A stretch of 64,000 nucleotides of DNA from Haemonchus contortus (lineage: Eukaryota; Nematoda; Chromadorea; Rhabditida; Trichostrongylidae): assembly GCA_000469685.2 (NCBI GenBank), contig LS997565.1, positions 45,413,810 through 45,477,809 of the forward strand. The letters are read 5' to 3'. Made by a program: the position numbers and the translations under genes. Below are positions 1 to 12,400 of this stretch, in pieces. Each line of letters opens with the position of its first letter. Within the stretch, counting starts at the first letter, position 1. The notes under the pieces were generated by a model. The model saw only the letters and a list, made by a program, of their open reading frames with translations. It did no database searches and had not been told where the DNA came from.

Positions 1-255
1 CAAAGGCCATGATGAATTTTTTGACCAGACCCCACAGTATGGTAACCTTGTTCCGTATGAACTCATCAGAACACTAAAGGCAAAGGTGGCGAGCTAATAA
101 ACTCTAGACCTACAACTTAGGTTGGACTTTTGAGAAAAGCGGTCTGACATCAGTTTTCAAGAAAACTCTCTTTAGCAGAAGATATGTATCAAAAGTAGAA
201 TCGCTGGAAATAATTCTCTAAAAAGTTTCAGTACAATAACTGTGTTGTATCAGAC

Positions 256-2982
256 CTCAGAAAACTCTAACGTCGCGACCAGGAAAGAGTCAGAACTCTT
301 CTGGTTGAATGAATGAGCGATATCTTTGAAAGCCGCATCCGTCTCTTCATCTGGCCATGAAGAAAAATTGAATAAAGTAGCTCCAATGAATGCAGAGAGC
401 ACTGGAATGCCCATTAAATAAAAGACCCGATGACCATACTTGGCAATCGAATGCGGCCTGAAAGAACAATTTAATTTTCTCGACGACAGGTAGAAATAGC
501 GTCTTACAGTGCAGTTTTCCTTCTTCTTCAGAAGGGGGATCATAGTTATCGAATGGTTTTCGAGTATTAGTATGAACTCAGGTACGCTTTCACTATTGCA
601 CTAGTGAGGGAGTCGGGCTTTTGTATCGCATTATCAACATCGATAAGTATTTCCTTCGTCCTGTGCGATAAATCTTCCTTTACAGAGATATTTCTAACAT
701 ATGGGTCATAGGACATTGGTTATCGTCATCGTTGTCATTGGATGCTTTCCGAAGTATGGCGGGACTTCTTTTCGACTTCCCAAGTCCGTTTTGCGGCATG
801 CGGCAAGTCATTTTTAATTGTCTAGCGGCTTCCAACTGCAATTACCGTATTCAGCCCGCCTCCCGAAAATCGATAGGACACCATATTTTTCGTTGACCTT
901 TCTTTTTTGATTTGTTTCGATTGTTTCGTTCTGTTTCTCTTTCGTTACTAGGCTTATAAGACTTGATTGTTTGGAGCTACCCCTCTATTAAAGGCGATCA
1001 AGACGGCATTGGGAATAAAGGAAGTGTGGAGACGGGCGTTAGGAACGATTTTGGGTAATTGATTCGCCGCACGCGGCTGTCGCAGAAAACTCATTCGCCG
1101 TTATTACAGCTCTAGCGTTCTTCATACAGCTCAATCGATATGCTATCATTATTTTATGCATAATTCTACTATTAGGACTTTTGTTCTTGTATTTCTTACC
1201 TACCGCTGCATCCTGCTACATTCCTTCGCGCGCGACGCCCCTCTCACCGCGACGTGACCGTTTCGTTCCTAATGCACCGAACCCAAGGAAGTGGCCAGCA
1301 AATGGAAATAGTTGAAGGACTACAGCACTTTCGAGATAATATACTTACATCACATGATAGAAAGAAAAAAATTAGATCCGTGTACAAAAAATAAAAATAT
1401 GAATCGCGATTAATTCTCGATCAGTGAACTATGTAACGCCGACTCGAATGGGTGGCGGAACTTCTCCCCAAAATCCCACGACAAGCGGCAGGGGTTACGT
1501 GGCAACTACCGTATCCTTCCATTGGGAATTTAGCTGGGTGCGGTGAGCGCGACATTGTTCTCGGAGAAAAGATACCACAAGATAGATGCCCGTAACCAGT
1601 TGGGTGGTGATTTCGCGCAATCAGAACACTGGAGCTTAGGAGATGTCTCATGAATTGGTGATAAGGACCTTAATATTATTCGGAAGTACAAATGCTCTAC
1701 TCACTTGCATATTTGGATGTATCGAAAAATGAAATGGCATGGCGATACAATCACAGACAAACATAGCAAGTATACCCAAAAGGCGAGAAAAAGTCGACCA
1801 ACTTCTGCTGACATAGGAACACTTAGGCCTTTTTTGATAATCAGTACAGAAGAAGAGCTTGAACGTGAAACGATCGTCTGGAACAAAACATTTCAATACC
1901 GATAAAGGATGTACAGGCCTCGACAGAGACTTTTGTGATTGCAAATGTTGGGGTTGTTGCGCTATATCACGTACTCTTCTCGCTGTCAAAGCCATCTCCA
2001 GAAGGTCTGTACTGGCTTAAATTTCAAGCCTTCCTAATAGTTTTAGCTAAACAATACGTAAACAACCAGTATCAACTAAGAGCAAGAGTCATTTCCCCAC
2101 TGCAAAGCTTAGGTTACTACATCCTAATGGCTGCTTTCATACTTCGACGAGCGCGCCGACACGCCGTTGGAATCGCCCGCACATTTAGGAAGCGGCGTGC
2201 GAGCGGCTATGCGACGGCTGCCCTATCCAGGCGTGTGACAGCAGCGGATACCGATCGATACCGCAAATCGGGGATGGCTGCTGTCACAAGTCTGGATAGG
2301 GACGTCGTCACATAGCCGCCCGCACGCCGCTTCCTAAATGGAGGGGCGATTCCAGCGGCGTGTCGGTGCGCTCGTCGAAGTATGAAAGCAGACCATGTGG
2401 TGACCTAAGACTGCCGTGATTCAAGCGCAAATCTATGCCCCACTGACAACTGCGACATCGGTCAGAATCCCAGGCTGACATACCGCGTGCGACGGCTGCG
2501 GCGTGACCTAGCTTTGTCGGACGCGCGGAACGAAGCACACCCTACTTGTATTGTGTAGAATAACGGGGGTATATTGTCCAAGTATGAACGCAGGTAGGTA
2601 CTATGAAGCTGACTTGACGTCACACAGCTAGATATATGGCCTCCTGTTTTTCTGAATCAATCAAGTCTTTTAGTTCTTTATCTTAAAGACTTCACAGGAA
2701 GTCTCATACTTGATCTGCTATCCTCTTGATAGCCGAAATCTTTCAGAGTTCTGGATACTAATACTACTTGTAACGTAACCGATATATAGTAGAACAACTT
2801 ACAGGAGATGTTGCTATATACACCGCACTATAGCAGATGTCATATAGAGCGCTGTTTATCATCAAATAGCGATAGACGCCTACAACGCTTTTGGCTCTCT
2901 TGTACAATATGAAAATTATCAGCATATTAAGAATAATAGAAGCCTTACTGGCAACCAGTGAAATATCATGGGCAACGTTCAT
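256..2982 (-). CDS. Gene A: divergent STR-family chemoreceptor, exons 1-3 (gene runs off the left edge)
   Basis: Exons by sequence: E1 2982-2803 (60 codons), E2 1877-1705 (173 nt), E3 457-256 (202 nt). The remaining exons (TM5-TM7) would lie left of the window. STR receptors are nematode 7TM proteins thought to sense odorants in ciliated neurons. E1 encodes TM1, then GVYRYLMINSALYDICYS (TM2), matching the STR 'YK/RYLMI' block. E2 ends FIFRYIQIC, the STR 'FIYRYL' position at the end of TM3. E3 carries TM4 and a SFLVATLE segment matching AYLVASL in the array genes. Splice sites are E1/GTAAG (phase 0), E2/GTGAGT (phase 2) and TTTCAG/E3, giving the same phases as the rest of the array. The start is the ATG three bases after a TTTTCAG acceptor. 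The protein is much less similar to B-H than they are to each other, so this is an older paralogue. The E3 donor (GAG/GTCTGA) is weak and is the least certain junction. Confidence 0.72.
1034..1284 (+). mobile_element. MITE family A, copy in gene A intron 2
   Basis: About 250 bp bounded by GGGCGTTAGGAACG and, inverted, CGTTCCTAATGCACCGAACCC. The interior (GATCCGCCGCACGCGGCTGTCGC-like start, TTCGCGCGCGACG near the end) is shared with copies near 28.5, 30.3, 37.1 and 52.1 kb. It has no coding capacity and lies in the intron between E3 and E2 of gene A. Confidence 0.75.
1410..1600. repeat. Dispersed repeat fragment (also near 6.7 kb)
   Basis: The stretch around CAACTACCGTATCCTT, followed by GGGAATTTAG and a GAGCGCGACA motif, recurs in degraded form at about 6740-6870. 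The short shared blocks suggest an interspersed repeat rather than an exon. Its ends are not resolved. Confidence 0.35.
2131..2391. repeat. Foldback element: near-palindromic 260-bp hairpin
   Basis: The left arm from CTGCTTTCATACTTCGACGA reads as the inverse of the right arm ending TCGTCGAAGTATGAAAGCAG. Pairing continues through AGGAAGCGGCGTGCG, the CTATCCAG block and GACAGCAGC, leaving a loop of only tens of bases near 2255. Arms are about 110 bp with few mismatches. It lies in gene A intron 1, directly against a MITE family B remnant. Confidence 0.85.
2392..2546. mobile_element. MITE family B, right-hand fragment
   Basis: Contains CCCCACTGACAACTGCGAC, GCGTGCGACGGCTGCGGCG and TGACCTAGCTTTGTCGGAC followed by AACGAAGCACACCCT. 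It is collinear with the fuller copy at 56319-56611. The other half is missing or was displaced by the hairpin next to it. Confidence 0.7.
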
Positions 2983-2999
2983 ACTCTGAAAAGAAGACT
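2983..2999 (-). promoter_or_regulatory. Probable spliced-leader acceptor of gene A
   Basis: On the minus strand TCTTCTTTTCAG precedes AGT and then the ATG. This is a nematode-type 3' splice site three bases before the start, and it supports this methionine over an upstream one 36 bases earlier. Confidence 0.5.
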
Positions 3000-3110
3000 G
3001 AAATAAGGTCAACGACAATGAGACATCATGATAACTGCGATCTTGAGATTTTCATGTCAGACTTTCAGATCTACGAAAGGGCATCAAATTATAGTGACAT
3101 ATGTTGCACT

Positions 3111-3375
3111 AGTAAAAGAGGCGGGGTTGATGTAGTGTTGAGTGGGTTACGTTTATACACTCGCAATCCGGGGATCGATTCAGGGTCGGTATTCGCCCAG
3201 TCCAACTAGCCCTTCCATCCCTTCAGGAATAAGCTCGACGATCTTTAATTGGGACTGAATAAATGGATAAAATCAGTTCAACACTGGCTCGCTACCTCAA
3301 GTGATTGTATAGGTCACCTACACATTCAATGCCTACTACGAAAAGCTCTGATTGGAAGTCGAACGCAGGAGTATT
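3111..3375 (+). repeat. tRNA-derived SINE, copy 1 (degraded)
   Basis: The order is a B-box-like remnant (CAATCCGGGGATCGATTC), then CGCCCAGTCCAACTAGCCCTTCCAT, AATTGGGACTGA and GATTGGAAGTCGAACGCAG. This is the same order as the better preserved SINE at 42300-42560, in the opposite orientation. Confidence 0.65.
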
Positions 3376-4860
3376 TCAATAATAGTAACGATTCCAAATA
3401 AAAATATTAGCCTTCATCCTCATCAATACACAACATTCAGAGCTGTAGAATAGTCGTTAGTGTCCGTCCAAACACGAGAAAAATCTAGGACTATACATTC
3501 GACAGGATATATACCGAGAAAGGATAGATTAGCTAGGCGCTCCCCTCATACCTATCTCCTATTTGTACATTATTTTGAGCGTTTAGATGTATTATATTTG
3601 GCATGCACAGCCGATTTTCATAAGCGATTAAGTTATACTTTCAGATAGAATCGGTTTCGAATGGAGATGAAGGTTAAGAAGGTATGGGCTTTGGATTCAT
3701 GCCGATAATACAGTGATGCAGTGGCATGGCGAAATTCAAATAACAATTAAAATAAATCAACCGTCATAGGTAATAAGGGGGAAGACGCTAATGAAAGAAT
3801 GCAAAATGTTAAGAAAAAAACTTCTAAATTGTTCTTGATTAGCTCGCACGAGCTCCCTCACATTACTATGGAGACCACAATTGTTCCAAGAACTCTGAAG
3901 TTCTAGATTTCTGCTCGGGAATCTGTAATTTCCGTAGGGAAATTGTCTGCTACTTACGTCGAATTCCCTTGAGATTTCAGCTATTCTTGGAGTAGTCTTT
4001 GTCGCTTCAAGAGGGGAACTAAGAGGCTAGAGAGCGTAGTGGCTCAGAGGTCCTGTCCCACATGTATAGTTTCCATTCCTTTGTGCTCATCAAGTTAATG
4101 GTAGTGGCTCCCACTTTACCAGATCCAGTTGGTGCTTGGTCTAATATGGCCTGAGCATAACCGGAATGTATTTGAACCCTATGATTTATTGTTGGGGCTA
4201 GCGGACGGTGGGCAGTAACAATAGGTTCGACTGTGAGTTGGAGACGAGGAGAACGGTTAGGGTAAAAAAGCCGGCTCTGGAACGCAACTATTTCATACTG
4301 TAGGTTGTCATCATCCCAATCTCTGGTCGCTTCAACGCTTTACGTTAATAATTAATTCTAGTAAATGGCCTATAAATTACCTCCCTACAAAGTACGCTAT
4401 GGTTACATAGCGGAAGTGAGATGGTGGAATGCTGAACGGTTGAATCGCTCGGCGAATCGCACCAATGTCATACAAACCTGGCTTTATTCCCTAATACCTG
4501 TGTTTTCATAGACCCACACGAGTGTCAGTGAATAGACATTGGTGTAGGCGTATGAAAAAATCAAATTGTATTTTGATTATGCAGTATGTATGGCTAAGTA
4601 CACACTCAAGTGCGACTACAACTCCGAATGGAAACAGAAAACGTAGTGACGTGTTTGACAGGACGTCAGCCAGTCGCTGTTGAGTGAAGAGAGATAGAAC
4701 CTCATACGCAGTTTGTGGACAACATCTAATAGATGTTAAAACACTCGATCACACGGTATGTTGCTCTCAGGAGTGTGTATAGACAATAGAAGCACTGACA
4801 AGGTCATTAGAAACCGAGATAAGATATCAGATTCTCTTGGCACTGGCTAATCCTATTTCT
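3376..4860. other. Intergenic stretch without a recognised gene
   Basis: Only short, unrelated open frames. A tRNA-like phrase (TAGTGGCTCAGAGGT near 4040, TTTGAACCC near 4173) may be another SINE relict, but it folds into no tRNA that I can draw. Confidence 0.4.
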
Positions 4861-5070
4861 AAAGCCCCGCACTCGACTTCCATTTGGAATGCTAGTGGTA
4901 ATCTGAAAGCGTATGTAGCCTATACAATGACTTCTGTATACTCCCAATGTACATTTCAGTGCTTTCAGACTCTTAGAGGAATCTGGTGTCAATTGACCGA
5001 TCTCAAAAGGATGGGGAGGCTTGGTTGGCCTGGGCGAGTGGTAACGCACCATATGCCTCTACATTGCCTT
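4861..5070 (-). repeat. tRNA-derived SINE, copy 2
   Basis: Reads inversely as ...GGCCAACCAAGCCTCC...GTCAATTGACACCAG...AAGCACTGAAATGTACATTGG...GGAAGTCGAGTGCGGGG, collinear with the other copies. The tRNA-like head is truncated or decayed at the right end. Confidence 0.65.
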
Positions 5071-8000
5071 CGCCATTATGACTCGGAATAGATTACAAAT
5101 ACTGTGTGCGTTAGTGAGCTCTCACATGAATCCAATCAATTCTCATAAATTCGCAGTTCCTCATGAAGCATAAGTAGTTTCTCATAAAATTGCTGGGAAT
5201 AATGCGGAATGCACAGACTAATAAAATTGCAGAATAATTTTTTCTTGGAATTCACGTAATAAATGAGTATGTTGCCCTGATGAGAGGGAATTTTGCCTTT
5301 TTCCTGGCTTCCTGATGAATTCACCGTATTCCACATCTCAACAATGTCCCACGTCCTCTCAACTCGTTCCAGCTCCTGTGTACTTTGACTGTTTTGTAGG
5401 TTACGGTAGAACGAGAATCAATTGAGCGGTACTGCTGGAACGAGCAATTAGCCATACTCTGTGCTTGTAGGTGAAACGAGCTCATTCACTCATGTAAAAG
5501 AAAGACTTTCTGAGCGAATCGCCCACGAGACAAATCACCCTTCAACCATGTAAGTGTAACGAAGATTTATATTGAAAATTTTATAGAAACGGTTTCACGG
5601 CAGGCATATTCTTCAGGATTACTGAAAATCTTGAGCAAAATGGGGCCCAGACCCCGGAAATACTCCCCAAGATGGGAGCTGCTGTTATTGTGGATCACAA
5701 CATGCTAAGTAGGTTTTTCGAAAATGCCAGGGAGCATCCGGATCTTCTCACCAAACGGAAATGTAAAACGCTGATAATATGTAATGGCGAAGCTCGTCAT
5801 GCAAAAAATCGTAAAAAACATTGTTTTGAACCAATGGATCTGCAATACATGGTGGAACAAAAATGCACGGCTCACACCCGATGTAACGACTATGACAGTC
5901 TGCAAGCGACATAACCCGAGCCCAAAAGGTCAATCAGTTCTTGGAAAGTGAGGGAGAATTCGTCGAACTCTCCTGAGCCGTGATGAAAGCTATTGGAATG
6001 GCTTTAAACATGCCATTAACTTCTCTGACATTTACATAGGGGATAGCTCAGGTTTCTGGATAAGGGGATTGCGGAATCTGAGTGCAGTGGGGAGGCGGGC
6101 TCAGACCATCCTGTGCTCTTTCCCCACTACTATCCCTACACACTGTCTACATAAAAATAGTGTCTAGGATACCGCTAATGAAGCGCCTGTCCAGCATTTC
6201 AATTTAAACACTCTGATTGAGTCCATGTATTAGCAGAATTAGGTTTTTTGAACGAAGGAAATTTCCGAAATCCAGCCAAAATGAATGCAGAAAATGGTTT
6301 TGAAACAATTTGATCATAATGTCAATAGAAGCGAGTCAAAGCTGGCCTAAAATTGCAATGGGACGACATTTCTCAGCTCAGCATCTTACATCTATTGCTG
6401 TGTTTTTCGAGCGAATGGACCGCCTTTTCATGTACGTGTATAGCACCACGTCTTTTACTCGTAACTGCCAACTTCTTATAAGAACTTATTTACCACCTTG
6501 GCAGCAGATCTTATTAAAACCTTATAAAATCAAGGCAAAGCTATGCCAAGATTCATCGAGAGTCGAACATGGGTACTTATATTTCTGCCGTCATCGACTT
6601 TGCCATTTACGCCATTTGCCAACCTTGCCAATTTATTACGTACTGTTATGATTTTAATCTCGAGATGATGAAATAATGCTTATTCAACTGCGTCATGGAA
6701 GGTTTCAAATTTTTAAGAATTGAGGGCGACAATATTTTTCCCCGAATCCCCAGGGCAAGAGGCAGCGGGAGACTACCGTATCCTTTCACTGAAAATTTAA
6801 ACCTTCCCCTCCATAGAGTGCGACTGCGCGCGATCGAGCCGTGCGAGCGCGACACCTTCGGAGATAAGGTGGTCATCAGGTACCCTCGCTTCCCATCGGA
6901 AGGATGTCCTGAAATCTCTAACTGGTAAGCATATCTGTATGGGTTGGAAACTGATCGAGTTCACACGAGGTGACTCTTGGAATAAATCAAGTCGAATCAA
7001 GTTACTTGTTGGCCCTGCAGGCCTGGGCCTCCGGCATAACAAGTAAGTCTTGATTTCTTCTATGATTTGGAGTGTGAGTAGAGTGCAGGTGTACCTGAAG
7101 AGACAATGTCGTCGCGTATTGTCTTTGGTTCTGAATTTGCTTTTGTTTTTGCACCGCAACGGAGTCAGCTTTATTTGTTTGTCCGTTTGTTTACTGATCC
7201 GCTCTAAAGTAAAACTGTGAAAAAGAAAAGAATCATGTGAAAAAAACTCTTTACCAGTAGCGTAGTACAGCAAGTAAAAATTCCATACGAGGAAATTGAA
7301 CTTCCTTCCTTCCTTAGAATATCAATAAATGTAACATGAAATGATGTTCAAAGAGAAAAAACGGAGGCTTGTTGATAGAATGAATTACGCAGGGAGCCAA
7401 GGGGAGAAGGACAACCATTGGGGGTTCAGAGAGAAGAGTAAATGGCTAGCTAATACTGGAAGTCGAATTCCGGATGATAGCTCTCAACTTGGCAGGGTGG
7501 CCACTCGGGTCCATGTGTCAGCTACATATAGCAGCAAGCATATTAAGTTGAACATAAATCAACTTATTCAATGTAATTATTAAGGAAATGAATTTTTAGT
7601 TTTCGTTTTTTCGTCCTTGGGCGTCAATCAATAAATCGATTACTGTAGGTTATAAAAGTCAATCAATTATTGGAGTTTTCAAAATCGCAATTCATTTAGC
7701 ATCTAGTTATTCCAATTCAAAAGGTAGCGTAATCACTGTTGGTTCCTTTCAAAGATAGTGCTCGTTTCAATTTGCAGTTGTGGAAAACCTTTCCACCAAC
7801 TTAATGACTCTACCTAAAAACTTCATCAGACCCAAGACTTTTTATCCCAGATCCTATCCTATTTTTATCCTATCCTATCCAGATATTGTTATGACGTGAA
7901 TGTTCCTTTGCCTCAACTTAATAATCTTACCTATTACTTTCTGAGTTTAAATTTAGGGTTTGATTTACATTACAAATTAATTCGAACTCCATTCAATCAG

Positions 8001-8460
8001 CATTTCAGCCACAGTGTTTTCTATTGACATTTATCCGATGAATGAGCAAATTAGCGACTTCCTTCTCCTAGCACAGAAGGATCTCAACAGTGCAGAACCT
8101 GACTAAGAGAACAGAAATCCCTTGGAGACAAGATCTGATCATTCTTTAGCCTCGCCTGTTGCTTCATGCGATCCATTCCAGGGGGTGAAGGATGAAGTAG
8201 CAATGTGAAATGTACATATGTGTTATGTGTCCTATGTGTATACTGAATATTGTTAATATGTTCTATGACATTGATGGTATCATCCATGAATGTGTGGTAT
8301 CAGCGTTTCTTTCTTACAGATTAGACGCAACGCCGAACGAAGTCAGTAGTAGCAGCGGGTACACAGGCTTTCTGTATTATTTATGTGTTATCATGCGGTA
8401 CCCGAACATTTGTGGAGATAGAATATCTTATTATATAAGCTTGCTGAGACTGATGTAATG
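5071..8460. other. Intergenic spacer, no supportable gene
   Basis: Open frames up to about 160 codons occur, but none has a recognisable motif or plausible exon borders. The region holds the repeat relict near 6.7 kb and a short TATCC-rich simple repeat near 7845-7880. The long minus-strand frame at 6797-7273 overlaps the repeat and is composition-driven. Confidence 0.45.
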
Positions 8461-8550
8461 TAGTAAGGAAGTATCTGAGGCCAGTTCCTTCGTGAACATA
8501 ATTGCAAAGAAACAGAACAAACACAAACAAAACATTTTATGAATTCTGCA

Positions 8551-8670
8551 TCTGCTAATGAGACAACGTTGCAACTGATCTCCGGTGCCGGAGTAGCCTA
8601 TGCATTGACAAACAGACCACAAACCACAATAACAACAACAACAACAACCTCTACTACTGAAAGACCATAG
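8551..8670 (+). other. Possible plus-strand coding fragment (LQLISGAG.AY peptide), copy 1
   Basis: The plus frame reads TTLQLISGAGVAYALTNRPQ, then a threonine run encoded by ACA repeats, then STTERP and a stop. The equivalent at 15594-15664 differs largely at third codon positions over about 22 codons, which suggests coding constraint. No family was recognised, no start or splice structure is clear, and the threonine run is a simple repeat. The fragment ends at a mariner insertion. Confidence 0.3.
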
Positions 8671-8673
8671 CTA

Positions 8674-9104
8674 ATGGGTTGATGCATAATTATTGCGGAT
8701 TTTTTTTTGCGACTTCCTTTTTCTCGATAAATTTGAATATTGAATTCGGGATTCAATAGACATAATCTTCTTGCTTTCCTCAGCAGTCAGCCAAAGCCGA
8801 ATGAAAAATTGAACCTATTTCTACGGCCGCCCTATTCACCATCAGAAATTACTAGATCCTGGATTATCACGTCAATTGTGCGTTGAATAATTGTCTAGCG
8901 AACAGAACTTCCGAGGAGATGGATGGCTTGATGACCGACGTCAAGGCGTGGATTGCCGCTAAGATCAGGAGTTAAGCAGTGCTTGACGTGAATGGTGGAT
9001 ATGTTCTGGAGCAACTATTGAAAAATGTCTTGGCTAGATCTTGCTATCGTTTCTTCAAGTGAAACTTATTGGAAAAAATTCGCAATAATTATGCACCAAC
9101 CTAA
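8674..9104. mobile_element. Mariner-derived element, 3' flank of gene B
   Basis: Ends are ATGGGTTGATGCATAATTATTGCGG and, inverted, CGCAATAATTATGCACCAACCTAA, flanked by TA. The interior keeps a plus-strand remnant of a mariner transposase C-terminus (MDGLMTDVKAWI, then VLDVNGGYVLEQL). At about 430 bp it is non-autonomous. It sits in the same flanking context as the copy at 35286. Confidence 0.8.
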
Positions 9105-9406
9105 TATTTCGAAAACAATCATGGTCGGGTAAATGTTGCTACAACCCAGGAAAGTATGGGCTATCAGGGAGATTTTGTGACCGCTTCTTACAGCTTACTG
9201 CCTTTCTTCTATGTACATATTGTCATATTGGATTGATTTGCTCTGAAAGCATCTCAACAGGCGATGTTTGACAGGATATGCACCGCGAGCCGTCTGTCGA
9301 ATGGCTGCTTTTAAAATCTCGTCCTTTATGTAAGACAGTAGTGAGAGAAAGTACAGTTGAGGTCGGACACGACGTAAATTTTGAAGAACCGTCATACTTG
9401 CCTTTA

Positions 9407-12400
9407 CTACAAAACCGTTCTTCTGTAAGAAGCTGCGGCTTGTAATTGACCTCTGGAGGAATTGTTTGTGTTCTGACCTACATGTGTTTTGTTTTGAGAT
9501 CCCCACGCTGTATTTCTCGGTACGAAAAATAGAAACTTTTTGCTAGGACGTAGATCTTTCACAAAACACATTACAGCGACTGGATTAAGCACGGGAGACC
9601 AGGCGAAAAGAAATGGCAGAAAATCAGCAATACGACCAGTCTCCAGTCGAAGTAGTGGTGCCAAGCAGCACGAGCAGAATGGAATTTGTATGAAGAGGAA
9701 TGGAATTGCGAACTGAATGAGGAATTTTGAGACGAGCAAATTGAAACCAGCAGAAACTTCAACAGTAAAACCATTTTCGGAGGCTCCCATTCAATGCTTA
9801 TAGTCTCAGTAGTTTTTATGCCCTTAACAATGTGTTCTACCCGGGTGTGTGTCAAGTCGTGCGTCTGGGGGTGCGCGCGGCAAATTGCGCGGCGAAGTTT
9901 GTGGCGAATTTGGACGACTGCGGCGTTTATCATTGGGGCCCAAATCTGAAGTATGGTAGATTAGTAAGGTCAGCTGATCCTACTATTCTACTGCACTTCA
10001 AAATTGGGCCCAAATATTAGGCGCTGAAGCCGTCAGAATAGATATGAACTTCGCGACGCACGACTTGACCGTCCCCCGTTCTTTCCACATCCACCCGCGA
10101 CAGGAGTGCGCTTCGTTCCGCCCGTCCGTCGAAACTAGGTCAGCCGCAGCCGTAGCACGCGGCGCGTTAGCCCGCGATTATTGACAGACGTCGCGCTTGT
10201 CAGTGGGGCATACGATTGGCGCTTGGTCCGCGGCAGTCAGCCTAGAAAGAAGATAACGCGGGCCAATGCAAATTATTCGCTCCACTGACACTGAGTGGTA
10301 CCGTAATGTCATCTCGAGATCGTAGCGGGCGTGTGCATGAAGGGGCGGAGTGACCTAGTTTCGCCAACGCGCAGGACGGACGACAGATACCTTCAGGAAG
10401 ACAAAATCAAGTAAAAAAAAAGAATCTTCGTTAGGGAAAGGTCCCACCTGTACGAGTAACACTTTCAAAGCCTGATTTTGAAGACGAGTAGAGCTTTCGC
10501 TAGAGGCGCGTTTTACAGCAACCATGATTAGTCGGGAGCAGATCAGCATAGTTAATAGGCTAATGAAAAGTATACAAACAAGATAAATACAGGCCACAAT
10601 GAGCATGCGAGACTGTAATATATCCTCATCGTACTCCTCAGCCTACAAAGAGATGAGATATAACTTGCATGAACCACTTCTAAAGTCATTCGCAGAAAGA
10701 CGTTTGGCTCTCTTAAAGAAATCGTGTCCTCACTACCCTTTACCTGAATGTAAGTTAATTCCAGCAAAATATTCAGCAGCATCGACTCCCAGCTTTATCC
10801 ACAAATTTCGTTTCAATAACAGCTATAGGTTCCTCCTACGAGGTTATTCCCCGACGTCATTACAATAAATACATAAAATTATCGAGAAAGGCTGATCTCT
10901 AGCGTACTTCACACACGCATGGTTACCGGCTCGATTCCCGGATTGATATCCGCCTAGGCTAACTAAGCTTTCTATCCCTTCGGGGTCGTTTAATTGGTCC
11001 CAGACTCGTCTGGGAGGTTAAAAGCACTGACTAGTAAGTCGGCTGGTCACTGCAAGTCGTTGTGTAGGCCACATACGCCTTCATTACGCCACTATGATTC
11101 TAAATGGAAGTTGAATGCGTGTGCGCATACATCAGACGCGATCAATTAACGCCTCAGGACTTTATCCTTTTATCCTTTAAATCTACCGGAATGGTGATAT
11201 TTGTCAGTATTGGAATGAATGCTTCTTCGTGCACTGGTGTGCGAAACTCAGGGACGAGATGGATAATGTAACATAAAACATTAAGGATTGTGTGGAAATA
11301 AATGATAGTGTGGGAGTATATTGCTAGACCTATGACAGTTATGCACAGAAAGCTGAACTTGCCTTCATGAAGGAATAGTTCAAATAAGGCACGAAATATG
11401 GCTGCCCGCGTAAGTCGAGGCAGTTGATCGGTAGGAAAAAAGTTTTTTGTCAATCAGCGAGTAGCTATCAAGCACTGTGGTGATCGCTCACAGCGTTATC
11501 TTATGTGAATGGAGAGCATTCCGAACATCTGGTATTCTGCTTGAAGAAGATGAGGTGCTCGACCGAAATCAACTACACCAAGGGATGACCGTCACATTGT
11601 GCAGAAGGCAAGAAGAGATCCACGTCAATCAGGTTCTGTGCAATGACATTTAAAAGGAGACCGCACGGTGGCGGTCTGTTCGCCCGACGACAGCTACGTT
11701 GTGTTGCTTTGACCCTCACGCATCGGCGAGACCGTTTAAGGGGGTGCCAGGAGCATAGCGAATGAAGCCATGAGGAATAGAGCCGTGTGGTCCTTTTGGA
11801 TGAGAGCAGATTCAGTTTGAGTAGAGATTCTGGACGCACCCTCATGAGACGAGATGTGGGAACATGCTCTCATGAACATTATCGAACGCGATCGTTCTGG
11901 TGGTCGAGATTTTATGGTATAGTTATAAGGTATAAGGACGCATCATGCTCCACAACCTCCAGATTTTTGAGCGTGGAACCCTTACCAGTCAGCGTTACTG
12001 TGACAGGATACTCCTTCCTCATGTGCGTCATATCAGGGTGCAATGAACCCTGAATTAACTTCTATGGATGATAATGCGTGACCGCATCGAACAGCTTAGG
12101 TGAAGGAGCCCTTGACACGAGAGAATATTCGGCGAATGGAATTTCCTGCTCGTTCTCCCGCCCTAAATCTCATCGAGCACGTCTGGGATGCACTGGTAAG
12201 CGCTTTGCGGCACGTCCAAATGCACCAGTGACCATCCAGCAATTATCAATTGCGCTGATAGAGGAGTGGAATGCCCTACCACGGTAACTCATTACCAACC
12301 TCGTGGAAAGTACGGGATTGCCTTGTAGAGCATGTATTGCTGTCGAAAGCTGCTTTTTTCGGGAGGTTTTGCACACCAGCGTACTTTTTTCAACGATTGT

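Noticed and set aside
1935..2538. Arginine-rich frames on both strands around the hairpin
   Set aside because: They arise from GC-rich MITE B and foldback sequence read in arbitrary frames.
11154..11453. Minus-strand hydrophobic frame of 99 codons that looks membrane-like
   Set aside because: It spans the left boundary of the Tc1 insertion and runs into the gene B intron, so it cannot be one old exon. No splice borders or family motif.
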